Below are positions 54,404 to 62,267 of a DNA stretch of 64,000 bases, piece by piece. Both the position numbers and the translations under genes were made by a program. Positions within the stretch are counted from its first letter, which is position 1; the number at the start of each line of letters is the position of its first letter. The DNA is from DSWT01 sp035420085 (lineage in GTDB: Bacteria > Chloroflexota > Anaerolineae > B4-G1 > SLSP01), in NCBI GenBank assembly GCA_035420085.1, contig DAOLUH010000030.1, forward strand, positions 8,493 to 72,492, written 5' to 3'. The notes beneath the pieces are model-generated. The model did no database searches. It had not been told where the DNA came from and saw only the letters and a list, made by a program, of their open reading frames with translations.

Positions 54404-54452
54404 GATTACTCGTTACTGATTACTCGTTACTCGTTACTGATTACTCGTTACC
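54404..54452. repeat. Heptamer array (GATTACT/CGTTACT), seven units, at the oleC stop
   Basis: Seven units alternate GATTACT and CGTTACT between oleD and oleC. On the coding strand each unit contains TAA; the oleC stop codon (54441-54443) is one of these. Confidence 0.88.
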
Positions 54453-56294
54453 CTTGCCCTTGTCGGTGAGGTAACGGCGCAGGAAAAGGACGGAGATGGC
54501 GACACTCAGGAGTACACTGAGGGCGCGGAACAAATCGCCGATGCGGACGCTCGGCGGCAAACCTTCCGGTTTTGAGGAAGGGCAGATCGTCATATCCGCC
54601 CCATGCAAGGCTTCACGGTGATGGTGGGCAGCCCACACAGCCAACTTCTCACGCTGGATTTTGGCGTTGTGGCGCACGTCCGTCGGGAAAACATCAGGAT
54701 AGAATAACACATCCTGAATCGCGCGCGTGTGCTCATATTCCACGCCCAACGCCAGCAGTTCCAACGTGAATTTCTGCTTTTCCAACAGCGAGGCAGGCAT
54801 ACATCCGGCGCGTGGTTCGACCACGAGGACAGGACGTTGCCGCCCCCGTGGGCCGATACCGACCAGGGCGGTGCGGTTGACGTCCGGGTGATGGTTGAAA
54901 ATTGTCTCACACGGCACGGGAAAGAGTACCTCGTCGCGCGTCATGACCCGGTGGGCCTTGCGCCCGCAGAACCACAGCCGTCCCTGCGCGTCGAAGTAGC
55001 CGACGTCACCCATGCGATGCCAAATTCCACCGTCCGGGTCCTGGATTTTCGCCAACGCCGTCTGCTCAGGCCGATTAAGATACGTGCGCGTGACGACCGG
55101 CCCTTTGACCACAATCTCGCCGACCTCGCCCGGCGGCAGCGTTAGTCTATCCTCCCACACGGGAATCGCGGCATCGGTGATGCGAATCACGCGCACATCA
55201 ATCCCCGGCAGCGGGCGGCCCACGCACATCCCCTGGCCCTGGTCGCTGAGCGCAGCGGTCTCCGCCACGATCTCGCGCCCGCTCATAAAGGTGAGCGGCA
55301 TCGCCTCCGTCGCGCCGAAAGGCGTGTTCACGTCTGCGTCGGGCGCGAGGATGCGCGTGAGCATCGTTTCGATCAACGCAGGCGGCACGGGGGCGCTCGC
55401 CATCAACACGCGCTTGAGCGAGGGCAGGCGAATGTCGTGTTCCACACAATACGGCGCGACGCGCTTCCAGATCGTCGGTGAGCCGAAGGCGTTGGTCACG
55501 CCGTAAGTCTGGATCGCCTCCACGACGTGCGCCGGGTTGATCGCGGCGGATTTCGTGGGGTCCATATCGGGGATGACGGTGGTGACGCCCAGCGCCGGGT
55601 TGAACAGCGCGAAGATGTAGAGCAGCGCCAGGTCCACTTCGCCGGGCTGGATGCCGACAGCGTCGCGCAGCAGGGCGATCTGCGCCTGGAACATCCCGTG
55701 CAGGTAAACGACGCCTTTGGGGATGCCGGTGCTGCCCGATGTGAAGGCCACCGCCGCCTCGCTCTCGGTCGTCGTCGGCGCGGTGGGGAAGGGATCGGTG
55801 CGCGGCGAGCGCAGCCGTTCGAGCGTTATGTCGGCCAGCGCGCGGTTGACGGCGGAGCCGCCCACCACAGCGCTGCGCCGGACGGTCGCAAACGGCTTGG
55901 GGAAGAGCCGCCGCAGTGCGTGGACAATCGGAACGCCGATCAACACCGTCGGTTCGGCTTCGGCGATGCATTGCAGTAGCGCTTTGCGTCCCATACCGGG
56001 ATCAATGAGCACGGGAACCGCGCCCAGACGCAGCAACGCGAAGACCACAGCAATCAATTCGACGCCGGGACGCACCATCAAGAGCACCCGGTCGCCCATA
56101 CCGACGCCGAACTGCGCCAGGCCGTGCGCGTAATGGTCACACTCGGCGTTGAGCTGGGCGAAGCTCAATTGCACCGTCTTCGCACGCCCGCCGGCATCCC
56201 GCCCGGCAGGAAAGATAATGCCCGGCTGGTACGGATTGCGCACCGCCATCTCTGCCAGCGCGGCAGCGACGTTGTAGTGTTCAGGTGTTTGCAT
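54441..56294 (-). CDS. oleC: OleC-like AMP-forming acyl ligase (beta-lactone synthetase type)
   Basis: A 617-aa member of the ANL superfamily. The phosphate loop reads FTSGSTGIPKG near residue 190; TPFGATEAMPLTF, GEIVVKGPVVTRTY and MGDVGYFDAQGRLWFCGRK are the later core motifs. In ole clusters OleC activates the beta-hydroxy acid with ATP to form a beta-lactone. The last 40 residues add a hydrophobic helix (VLLSVAISVLFL) that may tether it to the membrane. ATG 56294 is chosen for AAGGAG at six bases; the frame stays open upstream through the four-helix-bundle gene only by chance. The stop codon lies in a heptamer array. Confidence 0.9.
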   Translation of the reverse strand: MQTPEHYNVAAALAEMAVRNPYQPGIIFPAGRDAGGRAKTVQLSFAQLNAECDHYAHGLAQFGVGMGDRVLLMVRPGVELIAVVFALLRLGAVPVLIDPGMGRKALLQCIAEAEPTVLIGVPIVHALRRLFPKPFATVRRSAVVGGSAVNRALADITLERLRSPRTDPFPTAPTTTESEAAVAFTSGSTGIPKGVVYLHGMFQAQIALLRDAVGIQPGEVDLALLYIFALFNPALGVTTVIPDMDPTKSAAINPAHVVEAIQTYGVTNAFGSPTIWKRVAPYCVEHDIRLPSLKRVLMASAPVPPALIETMLTRILAPDADVNTPFGATEAMPLTFMSGREIVAETAALSDQGQGMCVGRPLPGIDVRVIRITDAAIPVWEDRLTLPPGEVGEIVVKGPVVTRTYLNRPEQTALAKIQDPDGGIWHRMGDVGYFDAQGRLWFCGRKAHRVMTRDEVLFPVPCETIFNHHPDVNRTALVGIGPRGRQRPVLVVEPRAGCMPASLLEKQKFTLELLALGVEYEHTRAIQDVLFYPDVFPTDVRHNAKIQREKLAVWAAHHHREALHGADMTICPSSKPEGLPPSVRIGDLFRALSVLLSVAISVLFLRRYLTDKGKGNE

Positions 56295-56310
56295 AAGAAT
56301 CTCCTTGGGG

Positions 56311-56338
56311 GGTAGACGGTAGACGGTAGACAGTAGAC
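56311..56338. repeat. Heptamer array (GGTAGAC), left flank of the four-helix-bundle gene
   Basis: GGTAGAC three times and AGTAGAC lie between the oleC start and the four-helix-bundle stop. The units are the reverse complement of those on the other side of that gene (56756-56811). Confidence 0.9.
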
Positions 56339-56367
56339 GGGGAAGGAGGGAGAGAGGGGCGGGGGGG

Positions 56368-56730
56368 CTACTGTCGTTGGTTGACGGATTGGATAAGACG
56401 GAAGAGCATACGGCTGATGGCTTCGGCATTCTCCAGAAGTTCCTGGTTGTTGTCGAGATAGCCGAGGTCTTTTGCCAGAATGAAGTAGTATTTGACCTCT
56501 TCCAACGATGTTTCGGCAATGTTGTAAAACCTGATCTTGTCCCCTTTTCCTAACCGTTTGAACCCTTCCGCGATATTGGCCGGCACAGAGACCGCCGCTC
56601 GTTGTAATTGTGAAGTCAGACCATAACGTTCTTCGCTCGGAAATGCCCGGCAGATACGGTAGACGTCCAAAACCAACCGGTGCGCGTGCTGCCACACCTC
56701 CAAATCCTGAAACCTCTCCGCCTTCCCCAT
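56368..56730 (-). CDS. Four-helix-bundle protein (23S rRNA-IVP / S23 family)
   Basis: A 120-aa protein that matches the S23/IVP four-helix-bundle family: FQDLEVWQHAHRLVLDVY at 7-24, RYGLTSQLQRAAVSVPANIAEG in two parts (LTSQLQRAA and VSVPANIAEGF) and FYNIAETSLEEVKYYFILA. Homologues were first seen in intervening sequences of 23S rRNA and are related to Avd of diversity-generating retroelements, but many stand alone as here. It interrupts the ole operon between oleB and oleC and is bracketed by inverted heptamer arrays, so it looks like an inserted cassette. GGAG precedes the ATG by seven bases. Confidence 0.9.
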   Translation of the reverse strand: MGKAERFQDLEVWQHAHRLVLDVYRICRAFPSEERYGLTSQLQRAAVSVPANIAEGFKRLGKGDKIRFYNIAETSLEEVKYYFILAKDLGYLDNNQELLENAEAISRMLFRLIQSVNQRQ

Positions 56731-56755
56731 ACCCCTTCTCCTTTCTCCCCGCCCT

Positions 56756-56811
56756 GTCTACCGTCTACTGTCTACCTTCTACTGTCTACCGTCTACTGTC
56801 TACCGTCTACC
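56756..56811. repeat. Heptamer array (GTCTACC), right flank of the four-helix-bundle gene
   Basis: Eight gapless units of GTCTACC/GTCTACT (one TTCTACT). On the coding strand they encode the last residues (VDGRQ) and the stop codon of oleB (56793-56795). They are inverted relative to 56311-56338. Confidence 0.92.
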
Positions 56812-57707
56812 AAAAACCCTTTCATCAACGGCAGAATACGCTCGTGCGCGTCTTCGACAACGTAGTGCCCGGCGCGGTCCAGGATGTGGACATCGGCGTA
56901 GGGGAAGCGGGCGCGCCAGCCGGCAAGGAAATCTTTGACGGTGAAGACGAAGTCCTGCGCGCCCCACAGGATGAGCATCGGGTGATTGCGGAACAGGTGG
57001 AGTTTTGCGTCAATGGCATTGATGGTGGCGCGGGTGGGATGGGTGTCATTTATGGGGATATCCTGCACGAAGCGGTAGACGGCGATGCGGTTCCGCCACG
57101 AGTTGTACGGCGCGAGATAGCCCGCGCGCACGTCCGGCGTCATCCGCTTGTGGTTGACCATCGCCAGGTAAACTGCCATACCGGCAAAGGCGTTCAACCC
57201 ACGCAGCAGTGTCTCCCCGACAACGGGACTGCGGGCCAGTTTAAGCACCCAGGGCACAGCCGGCATGTAGAACGCAGACGTGTTGAAGATCACGAAGCGC
57301 GCCACATTTTCCGGGTGGCGTGTGGCGTAGCCCATGCCAATCGCGCCGCCCCAATCGTGCAAGACCAGTGTGATGTCGCGCAACTCCAACTGGACGATGA
57401 GCGTTTCCAGGTTGCGGATGTGCTGTTCGAGCGTGTACGGGTAGTCCTGCGGCTTCTCGGAAAACCCGCACCCCACGTGATCCGGGACGATGACGCGATG
57501 CGTTTGCGCAATCTCCGGGATGAGCGTGCGGTAGTAGAACGACCACGTCGGATTGCCATGCACCATCACCACGGGCGGCGCATCGCGCGGCCCCTCATCG
57601 AGATAATGCATCTTCACCCCGCCCACATCCGCCCACTGCGCCGCAAACGGATACAGCGATTGAAAATTGGCTGATTGGAGATTGGGTGATTGTGAACTGT
57701 CGCTCAT
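56793..57707 (-). CDS. oleB: OleB-like alpha/beta hydrolase (beta-lactone decarboxylase type)
   Basis: A 304-aa alpha/beta hydrolase of the haloalkane-dehalogenase-like branch: HGNPTWSF (50-57) forms the oxyanion and halide-type site, Asp118 in LVLHDWGGAIG is the nucleophile and His281 in DRAGHYVVED the base. In ole clusters OleB decarboxylates the beta-lactone to the olefin. The start is uncertain: ATG 57707 has no ribosome site and lies in repeat sequence, so residues 2-18 may not be native; Met33 is an alternative. The C-terminal residues and stop lie in the heptamer array that borders the four-helix-bundle cassette. Confidence 0.87.
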   Translation of the reverse strand: MSDSSQSPNLQSANFQSLYPFAAQWADVGGVKMHYLDEGPRDAPPVVMVHGNPTWSFYYRTLIPEIAQTHRVIVPDHVGCGFSEKPQDYPYTLEQHIRNLETLIVQLELRDITLVLHDWGGAIGMGYATRHPENVARFVIFNTSAFYMPAVPWVLKLARSPVVGETLLRGLNAFAGMAVYLAMVNHKRMTPDVRAGYLAPYNSWRNRIAVYRFVQDIPINDTHPTRATINAIDAKLHLFRNHPMLILWGAQDFVFTVKDFLAGWRARFPYADVHILDRAGHYVVEDAHERILPLMKGFLVDGRQ

Positions 57708-57741
57708 TCTTGATTCGCTGATTCTTGATTCGCTGATTCTC
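57656..57741. repeat. Degenerate 7/8-base arrays at the oleA-oleB junction
   Basis: Units of the ATTGGNTG type at about 57656-57697 lie within the first codons of oleB. Alternating ATTCTTG and ATTCGCTG units run 57706-57741 and cover the oleB start codon and its leader. Confidence 0.7.
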
Positions 57742-57774
57742 TGTACCTTGCTTCCTGCATCCTGCCTCTTGCTG

Positions 57775-58791
57775 CTACCACTGAATCCCCAACACGATGC
57801 TGTTGATCCCGCTGCCCACGCCGAAGAGCACGACCTTGTCGCCCTCAACAACGACGCCGTTATCCACGCCAATCGCCATCGAAATCGGCGCGGCGACCGA
57901 GGCGGTGTTCCCCAAGTAGTGCAGCGTGGGATGGTCAATATCCAGAGGAACGCCGAGCGCCTTCAGCCCGATCTTGCGTTGCGGTTCGCTGACCTGGTGG
58001 GTGAACATCTTCTTGACCGCGCCGTTCCGCCAACCGGTCTCTTCCTGGAAAGCGCGCCAGGCCTGGACGACGACTTTTGTGCCTTCGCTCAGCAGCAAGC
58101 TGGAATTGGTGCGCATCCACGTGCGCTGCGCGACGCATAGTTGGTTGTGTTCGGTGTTGCTGTAGGCCGCCCCGCCGAGTATCTGTTTGCCGGTCTTAGA
58201 CTTCGACTTGCTTCGTAGGATCATCGCCACCGACGCCGCGCCAAGCGTGAACGAGGCCATATTATCGCGGATGGTGTCTTTGGAGGGCGGGGTATTGAGC
58301 ATATAGTCAATGGTTGCCAACTGGCCCTCTTTCGGATCCTCGGCGGCGACCACGATGCCGGTATCAATCTGTCCCAGTTCGATCATATTGGCAATCGTCA
58401 TCATCCCATTCAGAAAACCCAGACACGCATTGACGATGTCAAAGCTCATCGCCGCGTCATTCAGTCCCACTTTATGGTGTACGATAGTCGCCGTCGCCGG
58501 TTCGATGTAGTCACGGCAGACAGAGGCGTTGATCAGACATTGGATTTCGCGGCGATCAATGCCGGCGTTGGCAATCGCGCGCTCGGCGGCCATCGCTGAA
58601 GCGTCCGAAACCAGAATGCCGTCATCCCACCAGCGGCGCTCCTTGATGCCGGTGAGCCGTTCGAGATACCCAAACGGAATGTGCAGCGCCTTGTAGACGG
58701 GCGCGATTTGTTGCTCTAGCCAGGCGCTGGTCACGACGTGGTTAGGGACAACGTATCCCATACCTTCGATACAAACGTTCTGATATAACAT
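57775..58791 (-). CDS. oleA: OleA-like 3-ketoacyl synthase III (acyl-CoA head-to-head condensing enzyme)
   Basis: A 338-aa thiolase-fold enzyme with Cys123 (VNACLGFLNGM), His265 (FTHQVSEPQ) and Asn295 (YLGNTASV) as catalytic triad. Glu97 in DYIEPATA fits the second-subunit glutamate that is special to OleA and absent from FabH. It joins two acyl-CoAs head to head to give a beta-keto acid. The following oleB, oleC and oleD confirm the pathway. GAGGAG precedes the ATG by five bases. It is separated by 77 bases from the flavin reductase gene upstream. Confidence 0.92.
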   Translation of the reverse strand: MLYQNVCIEGMGYVVPNHVVTSAWLEQQIAPVYKALHIPFGYLERLTGIKERRWWDDGILVSDASAMAAERAIANAGIDRREIQCLINASVCRDYIEPATATIVHHKVGLNDAAMSFDIVNACLGFLNGMMTIANMIELGQIDTGIVVAAEDPKEGQLATIDYMLNTPPSKDTIRDNMASFTLGAASVAMILRSKSKSKTGKQILGGAAYSNTEHNQLCVAQRTWMRTNSSLLLSEGTKVVVQAWRAFQEETGWRNGAVKKMFTHQVSEPQRKIGLKALGVPLDIDHPTLHYLGNTASVAAPISMAIGVDNGVVVEGDKVVLFGVGSGINSIVLGIQW

Positions 58792-58868
58792 GTGACTCCT
58801 CTTTGGTGCTGTACGGTGTATTCACAAACTCGATGCATTGTACTACAAAAGCGGCTGGGGGGGAATGA

Positions 58869-61133
58869 TTATAAACTTCTTCCGACCGCATACCCCGCCT
58901 TCGTCGCCGCGAAGACGTTGCCCGGCGCGAATGCGTCGCCGATGTTGTGCAGTTCCGGCGCAGCATGCAGGGAAACACAGGCTTCGTACAGCGCGTCGTC
59001 GGGTGCAAAGCCCGTTGCCAGCACGACCAGGTCCGCCGGAAGAAGGATGTCCTGGATTTCCTCCTGGATGGGGCGCGCCAGCGGGTTCTTGACGTTCTCC
59101 GGCAGCACGACCTGCCACGTCACGTAAGGGTCCGGCGCGGTCGGCGAAACGTTGTGCATGACGTTCACATTGCCCGGCCCGATGCGGCGTACCTGGGCGC
59201 AATTCATCAGCTTGACGCCCTTGCGTTCCAGGTAGTGGATGAGATAGCCCCGGTTGGCGGTGCAGGCGTCCTTCATAAAATACGGCAGCATCTCCACTAC
59301 TGTCACCTGCTTGCCCAGTTCGTAGGCCAGGAAGAAAGCGGCCTCGCAGCCCACTTCCCCGCCGCCGATCACGACCACCTGTTCGGCCTCGGCGGCTTTG
59401 TCCGGGTGATTGAACAACTCCACCGCGTGAATGACGTTCGGCAGATTGATGCCCTCGATGTGCGGCGTGATGGGTTTCCCGCCCGTGCAGGTGACGATCA
59501 CATCGAAGCCTTCCGCCTTGAGCGCCTCTGCCGTCACCTCGACACTGAGGCGTGTGGTAAGGGCGTGTCGTTCAGCCGTTTGCGCGAGCGTCGTCTCCAG
59601 ATAGGCGACGTAGTTGGCGATGTCGAACTTGATGCGCGCGACTGAGCCGGGCCGCAGCATCCCGCCCGCGCGCGCGGCCTTGTCGAAGAGCGTGACCGTG
59701 TGCCCACGCTCGGCGGCGGTGCAGGCACAGACGATGCCGGCCGGTCCAGCGCCCACCACGGCGATTTTCTTGGATATGGCGGCGGGTGAGAGGATTTCGT
59801 CGTAAACGTCTTCCAATCCCGTGCGCGGGTTGACGCTGCACTGCGGATGTCCGCCCTTGATGAATTCGTTGAGGCACCCTTCCTGATCGCCGATGCAGGG
59901 ACGAATCTCCGCGACGCGCCCGGCGTAGACCTTGCGCGGCCAATCGGGGTCGGCCAGGAGCGGGCGCGCAAGCATGACCATATCGCACAATCCCTCGCGC
60001 AGCGCGCGCTCCGCCAGGTCGGGATAGCCGAGCTTGCCCACGGCGACGATGGGGACATCCAGACCGGTGTTGGCCTTGACCTCGTGTTCGGCAAAGTGCT
60101 GCTTCACGAGGTGTGCCACGGGCAGATAACAGCCCGGCGGCATCGGACCGGGCGGATGCGGCAGCCACCAGTTCTCGTAGCAGCCCAGATCCACGTCGAA
60201 CATATCCACGCCCGCCGCGACCAGATGGCGCATATAGTCCAGTGTCATGGCCACTGTGCGCTCGTTTTGGAAGCGTTTGAGCGGATGCACGGTTGCCATC
60301 CGCGCGCCGTAAGTGGCCTGCAACGCCAGCGACAGGTCGATGCGGTACATGATCGGGTAGTCCGGCCCGCAGCGCGCGCGAACTTCTTGCACGCTTTCGA
60401 TGCCGAACGCCTGCCAATCGGCGAACTTGCCCATAGTGCGATGGTTGAAAGCCGGGTTGGTCATCTGTTCCAACAGATAGCCCTCGTGCCCGTGGAGATA
60501 GACGCCGTCGATGGTCAACGCCTTGGCGTCGGCGGCGGCCTGCCCGGTGGCGGCGATGAGACGGCGGCACTCGCCGTCGGTCAATGGGCGGCAGGGGATC
60601 GCCGGCATATAAAAGCTCGGATTCCACGAGGCGGAGACCGGCATTTTCAGCTTTTTCAGCAGACACTCCGGCGAGCCGACGCGCCCCAGCCCCGACGTAA
60701 GCTGGATGAAGAAGCGCGCGCCGTGGGCGTGGACGGCTTCGGCGAGACTGCGCCAGCCCGCGTAGACCGTGCGCGACCGGTCGATGCGCGGGAGCACACT
60801 CAACTGCCCCGGCTCGGTGATGGAGGGATCGAGGTCAGCGTTCACCGGCACCAGCCCGGAGGTGATGAGGCCCACGCCGCCCTTCGCCCGTGCCGCGAAG
60901 TAGGCGATCATCTTCGCGCTGGGCCGCCCGGTCTCGTCGGCCATACACACGTTGCCCATCGGCCCCATGACGATGCGGTTCTTGAGCTTCAGCCGGTTCA
61001 CCTGGATTGGGCTGAAGAGCGCCGTGTAAGGGTAAAGTTCGGCGGTCATCCGCCCGTCGCGCGTTTGGCTCTCATCCTCAAACCAGTCACCGAACCCCTC
61101 GATAAGGGACTGTAAAAATGTATCGTCGTCCAT
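58869..61133 (-). CDS. Old Yellow Enzyme-type NADH:flavin oxidoreductase / dienoyl-CoA reductase
   Basis: A 754-aa protein of the 2,4-dienoyl-CoA reductase type: FMN barrel (about 25-400; NRIVMGPMGNVCM, GVYLHGHEGYLLEQM), a 4Fe-4S motif with CIGDQEGCLN and HPQCSVNP (Cys spread near 410-435), and a C-terminal FAD/NADH module with VVGAGPAGIVCACTAAERG and VVIGGGEVGCEAAFFLA. It could reduce enoyl or dienoyl acyl chains that feed or follow OleA. ATG 61133 has GGAG at five bases; an in-frame TTG at 61157 lies in a repeat. It appears to head the ole operon. Confidence 0.87.
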   Translation of the reverse strand: MDDDTFLQSLIEGFGDWFEDESQTRDGRMTAELYPYTALFSPIQVNRLKLKNRIVMGPMGNVCMADETGRPSAKMIAYFAARAKGGVGLITSGLVPVNADLDPSITEPGQLSVLPRIDRSRTVYAGWRSLAEAVHAHGARFFIQLTSGLGRVGSPECLLKKLKMPVSASWNPSFYMPAIPCRPLTDGECRRLIAATGQAAADAKALTIDGVYLHGHEGYLLEQMTNPAFNHRTMGKFADWQAFGIESVQEVRARCGPDYPIMYRIDLSLALQATYGARMATVHPLKRFQNERTVAMTLDYMRHLVAAGVDMFDVDLGCYENWWLPHPPGPMPPGCYLPVAHLVKQHFAEHEVKANTGLDVPIVAVGKLGYPDLAERALREGLCDMVMLARPLLADPDWPRKVYAGRVAEIRPCIGDQEGCLNEFIKGGHPQCSVNPRTGLEDVYDEILSPAAISKKIAVVGAGPAGIVCACTAAERGHTVTLFDKAARAGGMLRPGSVARIKFDIANYVAYLETTLAQTAERHALTTRLSVEVTAEALKAEGFDVIVTCTGGKPITPHIEGINLPNVIHAVELFNHPDKAAEAEQVVVIGGGEVGCEAAFFLAYELGKQVTVVEMLPYFMKDACTANRGYLIHYLERKGVKLMNCAQVRRIGPGNVNVMHNVSPTAPDPYVTWQVVLPENVKNPLARPIQEEIQDILLPADLVVLATGFAPDDALYEACVSLHAAPELHNIGDAFAPGNVFAATKAGYAVGRSL

Positions 61134-61149
61134 AGTGTCTCCGTATTCG

Positions 61150-61281
61150 AATGGCAAATGGCAAATGGCAAATCAGCGAATGAAAGAATCAGCGAATGAA
61201 AGAATCAGCGAATCACGAATCAGTGAATAACCGATTACTGATTACCAGTCCCTGATTACCAATCCCCGATTACCAATTACC
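61150..61281. repeat. Mixed 7/8-base arrays before the flavin reductase gene
   Basis: Three GGCAAAT units, then three repeats of a 16-base pair of octamers (CAGCGAAT and GAAAGAAT), then CGATTAC/TGATTACC/CAATCCC units to the end of the ADP-ribosylglycohydrolase. The stop codon of that gene (61277-61279, minus strand) lies within the last units. The octamers match those at 27572 and 48088. Confidence 0.82.
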
Positions 61282-62203
61282 TGCTCATCAGTTGCTCCGC
61301 CAATGCGACCAAATCCGCTGCGCGCCAGAGATGGCCGCTGCGCAAGGGAAATTCGCCGTGGAGGGCGGCTTGCCAGCGCTGCGGGATGGCATCCAGGCCG
61401 TAGGCCGCGCCGGCCAATGCGCCAACGACTGCGCCCGCCGTGTCTGCGTCGTTGCCGAGATTGACAACGTTGACGACGGCCTCCTCGAAAGTATGCGTGG
61501 TCAGCAAGCCCCAGACGACACTTTCCAACGTGTGGCGCACCCAGCCGCTGCTCGGCAGATCACGGCGGTCTTTGCCGGGTGCGGACTCAATAACAGTGCG
61601 CAAGGGGGTGGGGACATCCGCATCGTCCAACGCGCGCGCGACAGCGGCTTCCGGTGCAAGACCGTGCAACAAATGGTAGATGGCGGCGTTGACAAAGGCA
61701 CAGCCCGCGTTGCACTCCGGGTGGGGATGCGTGACCCGGCTTTGGAGCACGCTGTCTTGGAGCAGGCGCTCCAGGTCATCCCACCATGCCAGCGCGACCG
61801 GCCAGCAGCGCATCACCGAACCGTTGCCGGCCGAGCCGGAATTGCGCGCTTGCACGGCGGCGACGGCGCTTTCCCACGGTTCGCCATCCGCGAAACGCCA
61901 CAACACCGACGCTGTATGAATCCCCACGTCGGGCGGGTGGCTTTCGATCCACGCCACAAAACGCTGCGCCAGGTCTTCCGGGTCAAGTGGACGATGGGCC
62001 AGCAGACTCTCCGCTAACGCCAGCGCCATTTCGGTGTCGTCGGTGAAGCTCCCGGCGGGGATGCGACCTGGCAGCATTTCGCGCACCAGGCGGTCCACCG
62101 GCCGCGCCGGGCCGAATTCCAGCGGCATGCCGAGTGCGTCGCCTATTGCTGCGCCTACGGCCACGCCTGCGATATGATTCTTCATTTTACGTTGCATGTT
62201 CAT
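61277..62203 (-). CDS. ADP-ribosylglycohydrolase (DraG-like)
   Basis: A 308-aa all-helical enzyme. VGAAIGDALGMPLE near residue 17, SFTDDTEMALAL near 45 and NLGNDADTAGAVVGALAG near 245 are the metal-binding motifs of DraG/ARH hydrolases, which remove ADP-ribose from proteins or small molecules. A weak AAAGAAG lies upstream; ATG 62197 is an equally possible start. It is 64 bases downstream of the AbiEii gene in the same direction, but a functional link is not evident. The stop codon is inside a repeat array. Confidence 0.87.
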   Translation of the reverse strand: MNMQRKMKNHIAGVAVGAAIGDALGMPLEFGPARPVDRLVREMLPGRIPAGSFTDDTEMALALAESLLAHRPLDPEDLAQRFVAWIESHPPDVGIHTASVLWRFADGEPWESAVAAVQARNSGSAGNGSVMRCWPVALAWWDDLERLLQDSVLQSRVTHPHPECNAGCAFVNAAIYHLLHGLAPEAAVARALDDADVPTPLRTVIESAPGKDRRDLPSSGWVRHTLESVVWGLLTTHTFEEAVVNVVNLGNDADTAGAVVGALAGAAYGLDAIPQRWQAALHGEFPLRSGHLWRAADLVALAEQLMSR

Positions 62204-62267
62204 ACTTCTTTCTCTAGCCTTTACATCTTCTGACAACTCTGTTCGATAGTATTGACCTTCTTCTGTT

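Noticed and set aside
54340..54452. CRISPR-like array
   Set aside because: Units of seven bases without spacers do not fit a CRISPR, and there are no cas genes.
56295..56519. N-terminal extension of OleC through the repeat and into the four-helix-bundle gene
   Set aside because: A good ribosome site at ATG 56294 and the ANL family start make the upstream open frame accidental.
56368..56730. Evidence for an rRNA intervening sequence or a diversity-generating retroelement
   Set aside because: There is no rRNA or reverse transcriptase in the window; only the stand-alone four-helix-bundle gene is present.
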